Below, in pieces: positions 9,041 to 14,997 of a stretch of 14,997 nucleotides of DNA; position 1 is the stretch's first letter; the number at the start of each line of letters is the position of its first letter. Location: the NCBI GenBank assembly GCA_030740295.1, contig JASLXP010000837.1:1-14997 (forward strand), given 5' to 3'. The notes beneath the pieces are model-generated. The model was not told the origin of the DNA. It searched no databases and saw nothing but the letters and a program-made list of their open reading frames with translations. The position numbers and the translations under genes are program-made. Source of the DNA: Planctomycetota bacterium. Its GTDB lineage: Bacteria > Planctomycetota > PUPC01 > JACPCR01.

Positions 9041-9214
9041 GAGGGGTCGGAGTAACGGCTTCAGCCGGGCGAGTCGGAGCAGGGGTTGGAGTAACGGCTT
9101 TAGCCGGGCGAGGCGAGGCAGGGGCTGGTGTAACGGCTTCAACCGGGCGAGTCGGAAGCCGGGGTTGGAGTAACGGCTTCAGCCGGGCGAGGTGAGGCTG
9201 GCGGAAACCGACGT
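9041..9214. repeat. 39-bp tandem repeat, about four copies
   Basis: The motif GTAACGGCTT recurs at 9052, 9091, 9130 and 9170, giving units of 39, 39 and 40 bp and a partial fourth. Each unit reads about GTAACGGCTTCAGCCGGGCG, then AGTCGGAGCAGGGGTTGGA. The core CGGCTTCAGCCG is a short palindrome; copy 3 keeps pairing only through a wobble when read on the minus strand. The array lies upstream of the oxidoreductase gene. On the minus strand it extends that gene's frame as a proline-rich 13-residue repeat, but the 40-bp unit breaks the phase, so it is treated as non-coding. Confidence 0.85.
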
Positions 9215-9455
9215 CAGCAGGCATCCGGACTTAGCCCGCTGGAAGTTCGGGTGACTTCTTCATTCGAAACCGGTAATGAGTATCACCCATAGCAGTCAGG
9301 TTAAGGCTGCAGCTTTGTCTCTATCTTCCTCCTTGATCTTTTTCCCGGAGCATTTGGGATTAAGACGAAGAGAATGACAAAGCCGGTCTCACTCGCCTGC
9401 CCAGAATCAGCTTGCCCATATCTCGTCTGTCCCCGATTTTACTGCCTCTTAAGCC
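9215..9455. other. Intergenic spacer between divergent genes, no feature seen
   Basis: This 241-nt stretch separates the tandem repeats from the SecD-like gene. No ORF of note, strong hairpin or convincing -35/-10 pair was found. Promoters for the genes on both sides would be expected here or in the repeat array. Confidence 0.5.
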
Positions 9456-10247
9456 ATGAATCGTTTTCTTTTCAGAGCCCTCCTCTGCTGCACGATCACC
9501 GCGTTCATTGGCGGTATCCTGCTCTATTGGTCTGAAAAGAGGAATACTCTCAAAGTTAATTATTCACTCGTGCCCATCGAAGAGGTCGCCCGGTCCGATC
9601 TCGAATCTGCAATTTCCATCCTGGAGAAACGACTCGACACACTGCAGCGAGAGTTCCCCATCGATGCCTGGGAATTCTCAATCACCGACGATCAGAAAAT
9701 CCAATTCAGCATCACAGGACGCCGACACTTCCGGGACGCGCTCCCCTGGCTGCATCGCCGAGGGCTTCTCGAGCTTCGACTCGTCGAAAAGTTGCTCGGT
9801 GAAGACGACGAAATTCCCGAAAACTGCGAGGCCATACCTTCCCGCGAGGAGCATCTGGACCTGGAGAACATTGTCGAAACTCAGATTCGGAAACGGATGT
9901 ACGCAGTCAGAAAGAAAACAGAACTGGCTTGCCCAAAACTCGCGGCAGTAGATTACTTCACCGAAGGTTTCGACATGCGAACCGTCATCACCATCGATTT
10001 CGTCAGAGAGGACGCCAAAAAGTTCGCCGAAATCACCGCGGCCAACGTCGGCAAACAACTCGCCGTCGTCATGAACGGCGAAATCCAGGTCGCACCACGA
10101 ATTCAGGAAGCCATCACAGGCGGCAGGGTCCAACTCCAGGGCATTAAATTGCGCGCCCAAGCCCACCGCCTCGCAGATTTCCTTAGATACGGCGCGCTTC
10201 CATGTCCCTTCCGGCTGGTGCCACTAAACCAGGTCCCCGGGCAGTAA
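9456..10247 (+). CDS. Membrane-anchored SecD P1-like periplasmic domain protein (no export channel)
   Basis: The 263-residue protein has one N-terminal membrane anchor (about 5-24) followed by a soluble, presumably periplasmic region. Residues about 45-112 (LESAISILEKRLD, then GLLELRLVEK) follow the base of the SecD P1 domain. Residues 188-254 (FAEITAANVGKQLAVVMNGE, then IQEAITGGRVQLQG and LADFLRYGALPCPFRLV) closely follow the P1 head and the segment just before the first core transmembrane block of SecD. Full SecD continues into six transmembrane helices with the D1-D4 motifs; here the protein stops (TAA at 10245) about nine residues after this junction. It may be a free-standing paralogue assisting late export steps, or a decayed SecD remnant, though the frame is intact. 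No Shine-Dalgarno is visible before the ATG. The gene converges with the DUF1294 gene, 13 nt between stops. Confidence 0.82.
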   Translation: MNRFLFRALLCCTITAFIGGILLYWSEKRNTLKVNYSLVPIEEVARSDLESAISILEKRLDTLQREFPIDAWEFSITDDQKIQFSITGRRHFRDALPWLHRRGLLELRLVEKLLGEDDEIPENCEAIPSREEHLDLENIVETQIRKRMYAVRKKTELACPKLAAVDYFTEGFDMRTVITIDFVREDAKKFAEITAANVGKQLAVVMNGEIQVAPRIQEAITGGRVQLQGIKLRAQAHRLADFLRYGALPCPFRLVPLNQVPGQ

Positions 10248-10260
10248 TCACTCGAAGGGG

Positions 10261-10605
10261 TCACATGTGCCGGTAATAAAACCAAGCGGCCAATCCCAAG
10301 GTCTGCACGACCACGATGATCCAGAACCATAAACGAAAGCTGGCCTTCATTGTTTTGTGCCGGAACACCCTCTGACATATCAATGCGGCAGGGGAACCAC
10401 CTGCAATGGCCAGCGCATGCAGTGTTCGTTCAGGGATTCGCGAACGGGATCGTCCGGCAGCCCACTTATCGTACGCATAGGCCAGGAGCGTGGTCCCGCT
10501 GATCGCCAGCACATATGCGATTATCCATGACACCCCGGCCTTCCAGCGCAGCAGACCAACCGCAGATGCGAGACAGATGAGCGGTAAAACGTTCGTTCGA
10601 TTCAT
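10261..10605 (-). CDS. Small DUF1294 membrane protein
   Basis: The 114-residue form starts at the ATG at 10605. Transmembrane helices are predicted by eye at about 5-20, 25-44 and 92-110. Between the last two lies the DUF1294 signature: YDKWAAGRSRSRIPE (45-59), LHALAIAGGSPAAL (62-75), and RVFRHKTMKASFR (79-91). Its biochemical role is unknown. The frame is open upstream to a TTG at 10773, but that extra segment crosses a perfect palindrome (10638-10655) and begins inside a repeat element, so I take it as non-coding. No Shine-Dalgarno is evident for either start, so the exact start is uncertain. Confidence 0.75.
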   Translation of the reverse strand: MNRTNVLPLICLASAVGLLRWKAGVSWIIAYVLAISGTTLLAYAYDKWAAGRSRSRIPERTLHALAIAGGSPAALICQRVFRHKTMKASFRLWFWIIVVVQTLGLAAWFYYRHM

Positions 10606-10637
10606 GAGTTCTAAGTTCGCCCAACCCTGTACCTGAA

Positions 10638-10655
10638 GCTGCGACAAGTCGCAGC
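10638..10655. repeat. Perfect 8-bp palindrome with 2-nt loop
   Basis: GCTGCGAC-AA-GTCGCAGC is a perfect inverted repeat of the kind seen in dispersed intergenic palindromes. It lies 33 nt upstream of the chosen DUF1294 start, and its presence is the main argument against the longer reading of that gene. Confidence 0.8.
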
Positions 10656-10761
10656 ATTCCAAAGTAGGATCGCCATCTCTCGGAATTCCGATGCAAAAAA
10701 CCAAAATTGGAGACCCATAGTAGGCCGAGACGAGAGCAATTTTACGGATCTGAATGACAGT

Positions 10762-10974
10762 TTTCAGGGGCAAAGCCCCGGGCCGTTTGCCTAGCCCAGC
10801 CCAACGGGCTGGGTTCTCGGGCAGATCATCCTTAGGGGCAACGCCCCGGTCATTTGCCCCAATGAATGGCCTCCTTATAAATGGCCGGGGCGTTGCCCCT
10901 TTTTAAATCTTGGTCCCATCCCCCCCGCCCGTGGGGCGGGGCTCGCCAAACAGCCCGGGGCTTCGCCCCTGAAA
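10762..10974. repeat. Composite inverted-repeat element 1 (213 bp, nested palindromes)
   Basis: Outer arms at 10762-10783 and 10953-10974 are 22-bp inverted copies with one mismatch. Each arm also folds on itself: GGGGC-AAA-GCCCC at 10767-10779 and GGGGC-TTC-GCCCC at 10957-10969. Nested inside are a second 22-bp inverted repeat with one mismatch (10834-10855 with 10879-10900), CCCAGCCC-AAC-GGGCTGGG at 10795-10813, and CCCCGCCC-GTG-GGGCGGGG at 10923-10941. It is MITE-like in layout, but no target-site duplication or transposase was seen. Confidence 0.85.
10834..10904 (+). terminator. Long hairpin with T-run (terminator-like)
   Basis: A 22-bp stem (one G-U-type position) with a 23-nt loop is followed on the plus strand by five T. 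It has the form of a rho-independent terminator, but it lies about 590 nt beyond the nearest upstream plus-strand gene and inside a repeat element, so a terminator role is doubtful. Confidence 0.3.
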
Positions 10975-11005
10975 TCCGTCAAAACGACTCCGTCTTGGAG
11001 GACTA

Positions 11006-11017
11006 GCGAAGCTTCGC
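11006..11017. repeat. 12-bp perfect palindrome
   Basis: GCGAAGCTTCGC is fully self-complementary and lies between composite elements 1 and 2. It is recorded as part of the palindrome island; no function is evident. Confidence 0.6.
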
Positions 11018-11040
11018 CTCAAACCGTCGAGCATCCCATC

Positions 11041-11119
11041 GTAGCGCTGCCCTCCAGGGCGGCGTCTTATGCGAGCCGAGGGCTCGCCCGCGAAACTCCG
11101 GCCTGGAGGCCAGAGCTAC
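11041..11119. repeat. Composite inverted-repeat element 2 with covarying hairpins
   Basis: Inverted arms lie at 11041-11062 and 11098-11119. Each arm region forms an 8-bp hairpin with loop TCCA/TGGA: 11045-11064 and 11096-11115. A separate perfect hairpin, GCGAGCC-GAG-GGCTCGC, lies at 11071-11087 between them. Between the two outer hairpins, one stem pair changed from G-C to T-A and another from C-G to G-C, so all stem differences compensate. Confidence 0.8.
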
Positions 11120-11123
11120 AGTG

Positions 11124-11163
11124 CTTCACCGAAACTTGACTCAATTGTCCAGTTTCGGTGAAG
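11124..11163. repeat. Perfect 13-bp inverted repeat
   Basis: CTTCACCGAAACT at 11124-11136 and AGTTTCGGTGAAG at 11151-11163 are exact inverted copies. After one mismatch a further GAC/GTC pairing closes to a 6-nt loop (TCAATT), giving about 16 pairs in all. No T-run follows on either strand. Confidence 0.85.
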
Positions 11164-11217
11164 TCAGCGAAGCTCCGGCCGTTTGCCTGCCCAGCGCGTT
11201 GGGCTTTATTCAAATCC

Positions 11218-11311
11218 TTCTTTATGCCGAAGGCATTACGCTTTACAGCCCAGGGCTCGCGAGGCTTTGCGAACCCTAGGCTGTAAAGCGTAACACCTTC
11301 GGTGTAAAGAA
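11218..11311. repeat. Composite inverted-repeat element 3 (94 nt)
   Basis: Two 43-nt arms (11218-11260 and 11269-11311) pair with six mismatches, all transitions, around the 8-nt loop GAGGCTTT. Near each end the arm carries its own small hairpin: ATGCC-GAA-GGCAT at 11224-11236 and ACACC-TTC-GGTGT at 11293-11305. Four of the six arm differences fall in these small stems and compensate pairwise. Confidence 0.85.
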
Positions 11312-11356
11312 ATGTGAATGGCTTTTCTGTGACATTTGCTTTCATCCCGCGGCTGG

Positions 11357-11376
11357 GAAGAATCTGCAGGTTCTTC
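11357..11376. promoter_or_regulatory. Operator-like 20-bp dyad before the GH123-like gene
   Basis: GAAGAATCTGCAGGTTCTTC is a 20-bp dyad with 9 of 10 positions matching, ending 21 nt before the ATG at 11398. The position fits a repressor site, but no regulator gene is present in the window and no clear promoter was found around it. Confidence 0.3.
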
Positions 11377-11397
11377 TTCTGAAATGTTTTCTAATCC

Positions 11398-13701
11398 ATG
11401 TCTAACACCGTGACCATCTTCCTTCTCATGTTCGGCACGCTTTCAGCCGAACAGACCATGGTCTCCCAACTCATCCAGGAGCCCGAGGAAGTCGTCAATC
11501 TGATCAAGAACCCAAGCTTTGAGGATGCATACGATCATTGGGTGCCCTCAAGCCGGCAGCAGGTCCGGCTCTCACCAGGCACGCGCAGGGATGGCCAGAT
11601 GAGCGTTCAGTTGGTCAAGACGCCCGAGGACAAGGCGGCCAATTTGAAAACGGAGATAAAGGTAACGCCGGGGAAACTATACGATTTCGGGCTCTACTAC
11701 CGAACTGAGCAATTCGTCCTTGATACCGACTTACCCCTCAACGGCATCGTGGTTGAACTTACCTACAAGGACATCAGTTTTCGCCGCAAAGGCGCGCGCT
11801 CCCTGCGGCTGGCCTCCATTGAGCGCGGTTCGAACTGGATCCACCTCGGCACGGAGATTTTTGTTCCGAAACGCTATCGTTCACTGCAGGTGAACATCAC
11901 AGCTCACTGCAAAAGCGGCAGCCTCTGGATCGACGACGCCTATCTCGTCGAGAAATCCGCGCCGAAATCCGAGAAGCGGTTGAAGGTCTCACACGGCGTT
12001 TACGAACTCGCCGAAATCAAGCTACACCGGCCCGATGCGGAAATGCCCGAGCTCAGCGAAGACCATCAGAAGGCAGGCTTCGTCCATTTCATCGCCGATA
12101 ATCCAGATGGCTACCGCCGTCACCTGATCCCTGAAAAAGAGCAGTTAGGCCGACCGATAAAGGTGACCGCTTGCCCCGGCGAATACGAGCCCGCAGTGTT
12201 CGCCGTCCGCACTCTCAAACGTCTCAACAACCTTCGTTGCACACTTACGGATCTTAAGACGGAAGCCGGTGATATTCTGCCGGCCGGAGCGCTTGACCTG
12301 CGAGTCGTTCACTTTCGTTTAAGGCTCTCTGATTTCCAGCTTCGCGGCCGAACGTTCTGGAACATCCCCGAACTCCTTGAGCGCTTCTTCGCACTCGATC
12401 TGCCGGCGAACAGCACCCAGCCCTTCTGGCTGACCGTGCACATTCCGCCCAGAGCCAGGCCCGGCACATACAAGGGGGAATTGCGATTCAAGGTGAATGA
12501 CGTTGAAGTACCCGTGCCCCTCGAAGTCACCGTCCGGCCTTTCAAACTGGAAGAGCCCAGGGACATCATCTGGTCGCTTTACGTAGACGCTCACCGGTGG
12601 CGTACCCGCTACCCTGAGGATCCTGGCCTGCTCGCCGAACTGCTCGATATTCGCGCCCACGGCATCCGCAGCCTGTGTCTCGCCGCAGAGCGTCAGTTCA
12701 AGATCGAGGGAAAGATGGTCACCGATTGGTCGTCGCCGCTTCTCAAACGGGCAGTTCCTCTCATGCGCGATGCCCGGATCGATGGGCCGGTCGTTCTCGG
12801 CCTCGGCTTCCTCGAAGAATACCTCGCAGCGGGCCGAATCCGCGGCCCGCTGGGAACACGTCCGGACTGGGCCAAGTATCAATGGACTCCTGGATTCCAG
12901 GGCATGTTCATGGATGCGCTCCGTCGCGTCCGCTACCAATCCGAACGCGCACGTTGGCCTGAGCTCATCTATATGGGTACCGAAGCCAGGCCCGGCGACA
13001 AGGGTGCAGCCGAGCGTGCAAAGTTCGCTTATCGGCTCGCGAAAAGCTCGGGCTTCAACTGTCTCTTCACGGGAGACCCCGTCCTTGCCCGCGATGAGCT
13101 CAGAAGGTCCCTCGCCGTTCGATGCTTCAATCCATCGATCTCCGTCTTTGCCGGCGAACTAGCTGTGGCCCGTTTCAGAGAATGCCGCGCAGACGGGCAG
13201 CTCTTCTGGTGGAGAGGCACAGGCACCTTCAACGGGTACGAGGGCAACATGCTCCGCAACCGGTTCATGGCCGGCTTCCTGCACTACAAATCCGCAGCAG
13301 ATGGTTGCCTCATCTGGACCTTCCAACGACCCCGCGGCAGCGCCTACAACGATTTCGACGGCATCTCGCTCTCACCCTCATTCCCCAAAGATTCGTGCCT
13401 CACGTACCCAGACAAAGCCAGCCTCGAAAACATCCCCACCCCGCAATGGGAAGGCATCCGTGAAGGCATAGACGATTACAGATACGCACACACCCTCCAG
13501 CAGCTAATCGACCTCGCCCTCAAAAGCAAGAACACGGAAACCGTGAATAAAGCAAAGAAGATTGCCGACTCTTTCCGAGAGCTATTGCTCGCGCTCCCAT
13601 GGGCCGGCGAGCAACCGTTCGAGGGGAAGGTGACTCTGAAAAGACTGGATGCGATGCGGGAACAGATTGCAGCCTGGATTGTCGAACTTGGCAACAAGTA
13701 G
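11398..13701 (+). CDS. Secreted GH123/DUF4091-like glycosidase with CBM-like N-terminus
   Basis: The 767-residue product begins with a short signal peptide (cleavage likely after MFGTLSA, residue 17). Residues about 35-185 form a CenC-like carbohydrate-binding module (LIKNPSFEDAYDHWVPSS, closing with GSLWIDDAYLVE). Residues about 255-382 are a beta-sandwich like the N-terminal domain of GH123 proteins (CPGEYEPAVFAVRTL, then QPFWLTVHIPPRARPGTYKG). The rest resembles a TIM barrel ending in DUF4091: YMGTEARPGDKG (525-536), FWWRGTGTFNGYEGN (603-617), a CLIWTFQR strand (637-644), and the closing WEGIREGIDDYRYAHTLQQL (684-703), typical of this family. GH123 enzymes are N-acetylgalactosaminidases, but most DUF4091 proteins are untested, so the substrate is open. 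No Shine-Dalgarno precedes the ATG; it directly follows the palindrome island. Confidence 0.85.
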   Translation: MSNTVTIFLLMFGTLSAEQTMVSQLIQEPEEVVNLIKNPSFEDAYDHWVPSSRQQVRLSPGTRRDGQMSVQLVKTPEDKAANLKTEIKVTPGKLYDFGLYYRTEQFVLDTDLPLNGIVVELTYKDISFRRKGARSLRLASIERGSNWIHLGTEIFVPKRYRSLQVNITAHCKSGSLWIDDAYLVEKSAPKSEKRLKVSHGVYELAEIKLHRPDAEMPELSEDHQKAGFVHFIADNPDGYRRHLIPEKEQLGRPIKVTACPGEYEPAVFAVRTLKRLNNLRCTLTDLKTEAGDILPAGALDLRVVHFRLRLSDFQLRGRTFWNIPELLERFFALDLPANSTQPFWLTVHIPPRARPGTYKGELRFKVNDVEVPVPLEVTVRPFKLEEPRDIIWSLYVDAHRWRTRYPEDPGLLAELLDIRAHGIRSLCLAAERQFKIEGKMVTDWSSPLLKRAVPLMRDARIDGPVVLGLGFLEEYLAAGRIRGPLGTRPDWAKYQWTPGFQGMFMDALRRVRYQSERARWPELIYMGTEARPGDKGAAERAKFAYRLAKSSGFNCLFTGDPVLARDELRRSLAVRCFNPSISVFAGELAVARFRECRADGQLFWWRGTGTFNGYEGNMLRNRFMAGFLHYKSAADGCLIWTFQRPRGSAYNDFDGISLSPSFPKDSCLTYPDKASLENIPTPQWEGIREGIDDYRYAHTLQQLIDLALKSKNTETVNKAKKIADSFRELLLALPWAGEQPFEGKVTLKRLDAMREQIAAWIVELGNK

Positions 13702-13717
13702 TCAGGCGACCGTCACG

Positions 13718-13745
13718 TTGACACTTCCTCAAGCATTTCTAGAGT
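13718..13745 (+). promoter_or_regulatory. Candidate sigma-70-type promoter of the HEPN gene
   Basis: TTGACA (13718-13723, perfect -35) is followed after 16 nt by TAGAGT (13740-13745, 4 of 6 to the -10 consensus). It lies in the 74-nt gap after the GH123-like gene and 30 nt before the HEPN start, suggesting that the HEPN gene can be expressed on its own. Confidence 0.5.
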
Positions 13746-13775
13746 TGGAGCCAAACAGGAAAGAGATATTTACCC

Positions 13776-14933
13776 ATGTCAGACCAAAACAGCTTCCGCG
13801 GCGTCCTGGAGGGCGTTCGGTGGACTCGGGACCCACTGCAACTCACCCCGGCCATCCAGCTTCGGTCCCCTACCTCAAAGGAGAGGTTCTTTGTTGAAGA
13901 CCTGGTCAAGAGCAATCAGAAATCAGGGCGGGTCCTTCACATTCAGCCCCTCGACAGAGACGTCTGCATTTTTGAATGTGCTCTCCCCAAAGGATCGGAA
14001 CACTGGGCCACTCAATCCCCCGAAAATTTCGAATCCGCGCTCAAAGACAGCCTGCTGCGGCCACTCACACTTCTCCGTCTGTTCAAATCGGGACTGTTCG
14101 GCATCCGGTGCGTGATGTTCCCGACATCGCCAGGCCAGGATAAATTTATCTTTCGTGAAACGCCCGCACTCCGGCCGGCAAAGCGCGAATATGGAAAAGG
14201 CAACTTCGACCTCGAGCTGGGCGAAGCCGAACAGCTCCAGGAATGGATGAAGCTCAACTGGACCGAAGACCTAATGGAACGCCCCGAGGTCCGCTGGTTT
14301 AACCGTACCTACCACGAAGAAAACTCCTTCGATCAGGTTCACTGCTTCGTCACCGCGTTCGAACATATCCTGCTCGAGGGCGACACCGACCGCACCAATC
14401 ACCGCTACATCTACGCCATGCGCGGCTCGTGGCTTCTCGGCGACGATTACGAATCCCGCGCCGGAGCGTTCCGTGATTTCCGCCGCATTTACGACCTTCG
14501 AAGCTCCATCCTTCACGGACAAAAAAAGGGGAATCTGGATCGGGGCGAACAGAGGCTTCTGGAACGATCCGAAGAGTATCTTCGCCGCATCATCTCCGTG
14601 ACCCTTTCAAAGGGCAGCACCAGAAATCTGCCCAGCATTGACGAACGAATCCTAGCCTCACTCGGCCCGATGGAAAAGCCTCCCATGCTCCCGCCCCTCG
14701 AAATCGGCGATCGGCAGGAGCGGGAAACTGCCCGCCGCGAACTAAACGACCGGCAACAAGGCCATCAGAATCGTCCACACCCCAAGGACAGACGGGATCG
14801 AGATCGCGATCATCGAGATAAGGACACGCGCCCCAACCGCCCAGTTGCCACGCACGGCCGCGGCCCAAAGCCGGAAGACTCAGAGGAACAGCAATCCAAA
14901 GGCCCCCGACACCGCGGCCGTCGGCGACCCTGA
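13776..14933 (+). CDS. ApeA-like HEPN domain protein with arginine-rich tail
   Basis: The 385-residue protein has an N-terminal region of about 165 residues with no recognised family, then a helical HEPN domain at about 170-275. The domain shows the first helix (FVTAFEHILLEG, 191-202), a second (RDFRRIYDLRSSI, 233-245) and the R-x4-H motif of HEPN ribonucleases, R242 and H247 in LRSSILHG. This arrangement is that of ApeA-type HEPN proteins, known in anti-phage defence. RNA cleavage is an inference. Residues about 311-385 are a disordered, charged tail rich in R, D, K and P (DRRDRDRDHRDKD, 338-350; RHRGRRRP at the end), which could bind nucleic acid. A weak AGGA/AAGAG lies 10-15 nt before the ATG. 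The tail may instead be read-through into non-coding sequence; the HEPN core is unaffected by that doubt. Confidence 0.8.
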   Translation: MSDQNSFRGVLEGVRWTRDPLQLTPAIQLRSPTSKERFFVEDLVKSNQKSGRVLHIQPLDRDVCIFECALPKGSEHWATQSPENFESALKDSLLRPLTLLRLFKSGLFGIRCVMFPTSPGQDKFIFRETPALRPAKREYGKGNFDLELGEAEQLQEWMKLNWTEDLMERPEVRWFNRTYHEENSFDQVHCFVTAFEHILLEGDTDRTNHRYIYAMRGSWLLGDDYESRAGAFRDFRRIYDLRSSILHGQKKGNLDRGEQRLLERSEEYLRRIISVTLSKGSTRNLPSIDERILASLGPMEKPPMLPPLEIGDRQERETARRELNDRQQGHQNRPHPKDRRDRDRDHRDKDTRPNRPVATHGRGPKPEDSEEQQSKGPRHRGRRRP

Positions 14934-14997
14934 CCACCCAGTCCTCCTCCTCCCCCTCGCGCTCCCCCCCCTGGTCCTTACAGTCTTTGCCTACCCG

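Larger units (their letters stand above)
10781..11195. repeat. Direct repeat pair (10781-10800 and 11177-11195)
   Basis: GGCCGTTTGCCTAGCCCAGC at 10781-10800 recurs at 11177-11195 with a single A deleted. Both copies run straight into a palindrome beginning in the repeat: 10795-10813, and GCCCAGCG/CGTTGGGC at 11189-11204. The same modular unit has therefore been used twice, about 395 bp apart. Confidence 0.8.

Noticed and set aside
9041..9214. CRISPR array
   Set aside because: The units are contiguous tandem copies with no variable spacers and no cas genes nearby.
8937..9224. 96-residue proline-rich N-terminal extension of the oxidoreductase
   Set aside because: It is open only because most repeat units are 39 bp, a multiple of three. 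The 40-bp unit puts copy 4 in another reading, and the Rossmann fold starts naturally at 8936.
10606..10773. 56-residue N-terminal extension of the DUF1294 protein from a TTG
   Set aside because: It starts inside an inverted-repeat arm, crosses a perfect 18-nt palindrome and adds no recognisable domain.
11067..11345. 92-codon minus-strand ORF
   Set aside because: It runs through three palindromic elements and reads them as protein; there is no domain or ribosome binding site.
14742..14879. Membrane-like minus-strand frame (…SVLGVWTILMALLPVV) opposite the HEPN tail
   Set aside because: Codons are exactly aligned with the plus frame, where D, H, K and R codons give I, V, M, L and S on the other strand, so a hydrophobic frame is expected from a charged tail. 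An in-frame TGA lies at 14880-14882. It leaves some doubt about which strand is coding here; a protein search of both would settle it.
14590..14937. Minus-strand ORF opposite the HEPN gene
   Set aside because: It starts at a GTG, has no family resemblance and overlaps the HEPN coding sequence, including its R-rich tail.

Overview
The window looks like a chromosomal segment of a saprophytic, polysaccharide-degrading bacterium of the PVC superphylum or a related deep-branching phylum (Planctomycetota, Verrucomicrobiota, Lentisphaerota or similar). This is inferred from gene content: large secreted multi-domain glycosidase-like proteins, a HEAT-repeat fusion, a DUF3604 protein, a Gfo/Idh/MocA oxidoreductase, a DUF4091/GH123-like protein, and intergenic DNA packed with palindromes. 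No rRNA, tRNA, phage gene, transposase or CRISPR array was seen. Without database searches the phylum cannot be fixed.

Left part (1-8936, minus strand): four genes lie head to tail with gaps of 78, 36 and 78 nt and read as one operon. In transcription order they are a GH109-like Gfo/Idh/MocA oxidoreductase (8936-7812), a cytoplasmic DUF3604 PHP-like protein (7733-5550), a 1337-aa secreted protein joining a GATase-like domain, HEAT repeats and a GH42-like beta-galactosidase region (5513-1500, TTG start), and a secreted GH9-like protein cut by the left edge (1421-1). The last is an uninterrupted 473-codon frame reaching base 3. Together they suggest uptake and breakdown of a complex glycan; the substrate is unknown. 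The operon leader (8937-9214) holds a hairpin and four copies of a 39-bp tandem repeat.

Middle (9215-10605): a stand-alone, membrane-anchored protein resembling only the periplasmic P1 domain of SecD (9456-10247, plus) converges with a small DUF1294 membrane protein (10605-10261, minus).

Palindrome island (10606-11397): about 790 nt between two divergent genes with no credible gene. It holds three composite inverted repeats whose arms each fold into a local hairpin, plus several simple hairpins. In two of the composites the arms differ by paired, compensating base changes, so hairpin structure has been preserved while sequence drifted. This is the most unusual feature of the window.

Right part (11398-14997, plus strand): a secreted GH123/DUF4091-like protein with a CBM-like N-terminus (11398-13701), then, behind its own candidate promoter, a HEPN-domain protein of the ApeA-like type with a strongly charged, arginine-rich tail (13776-14933). 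The last 64 nt hold no supported feature.
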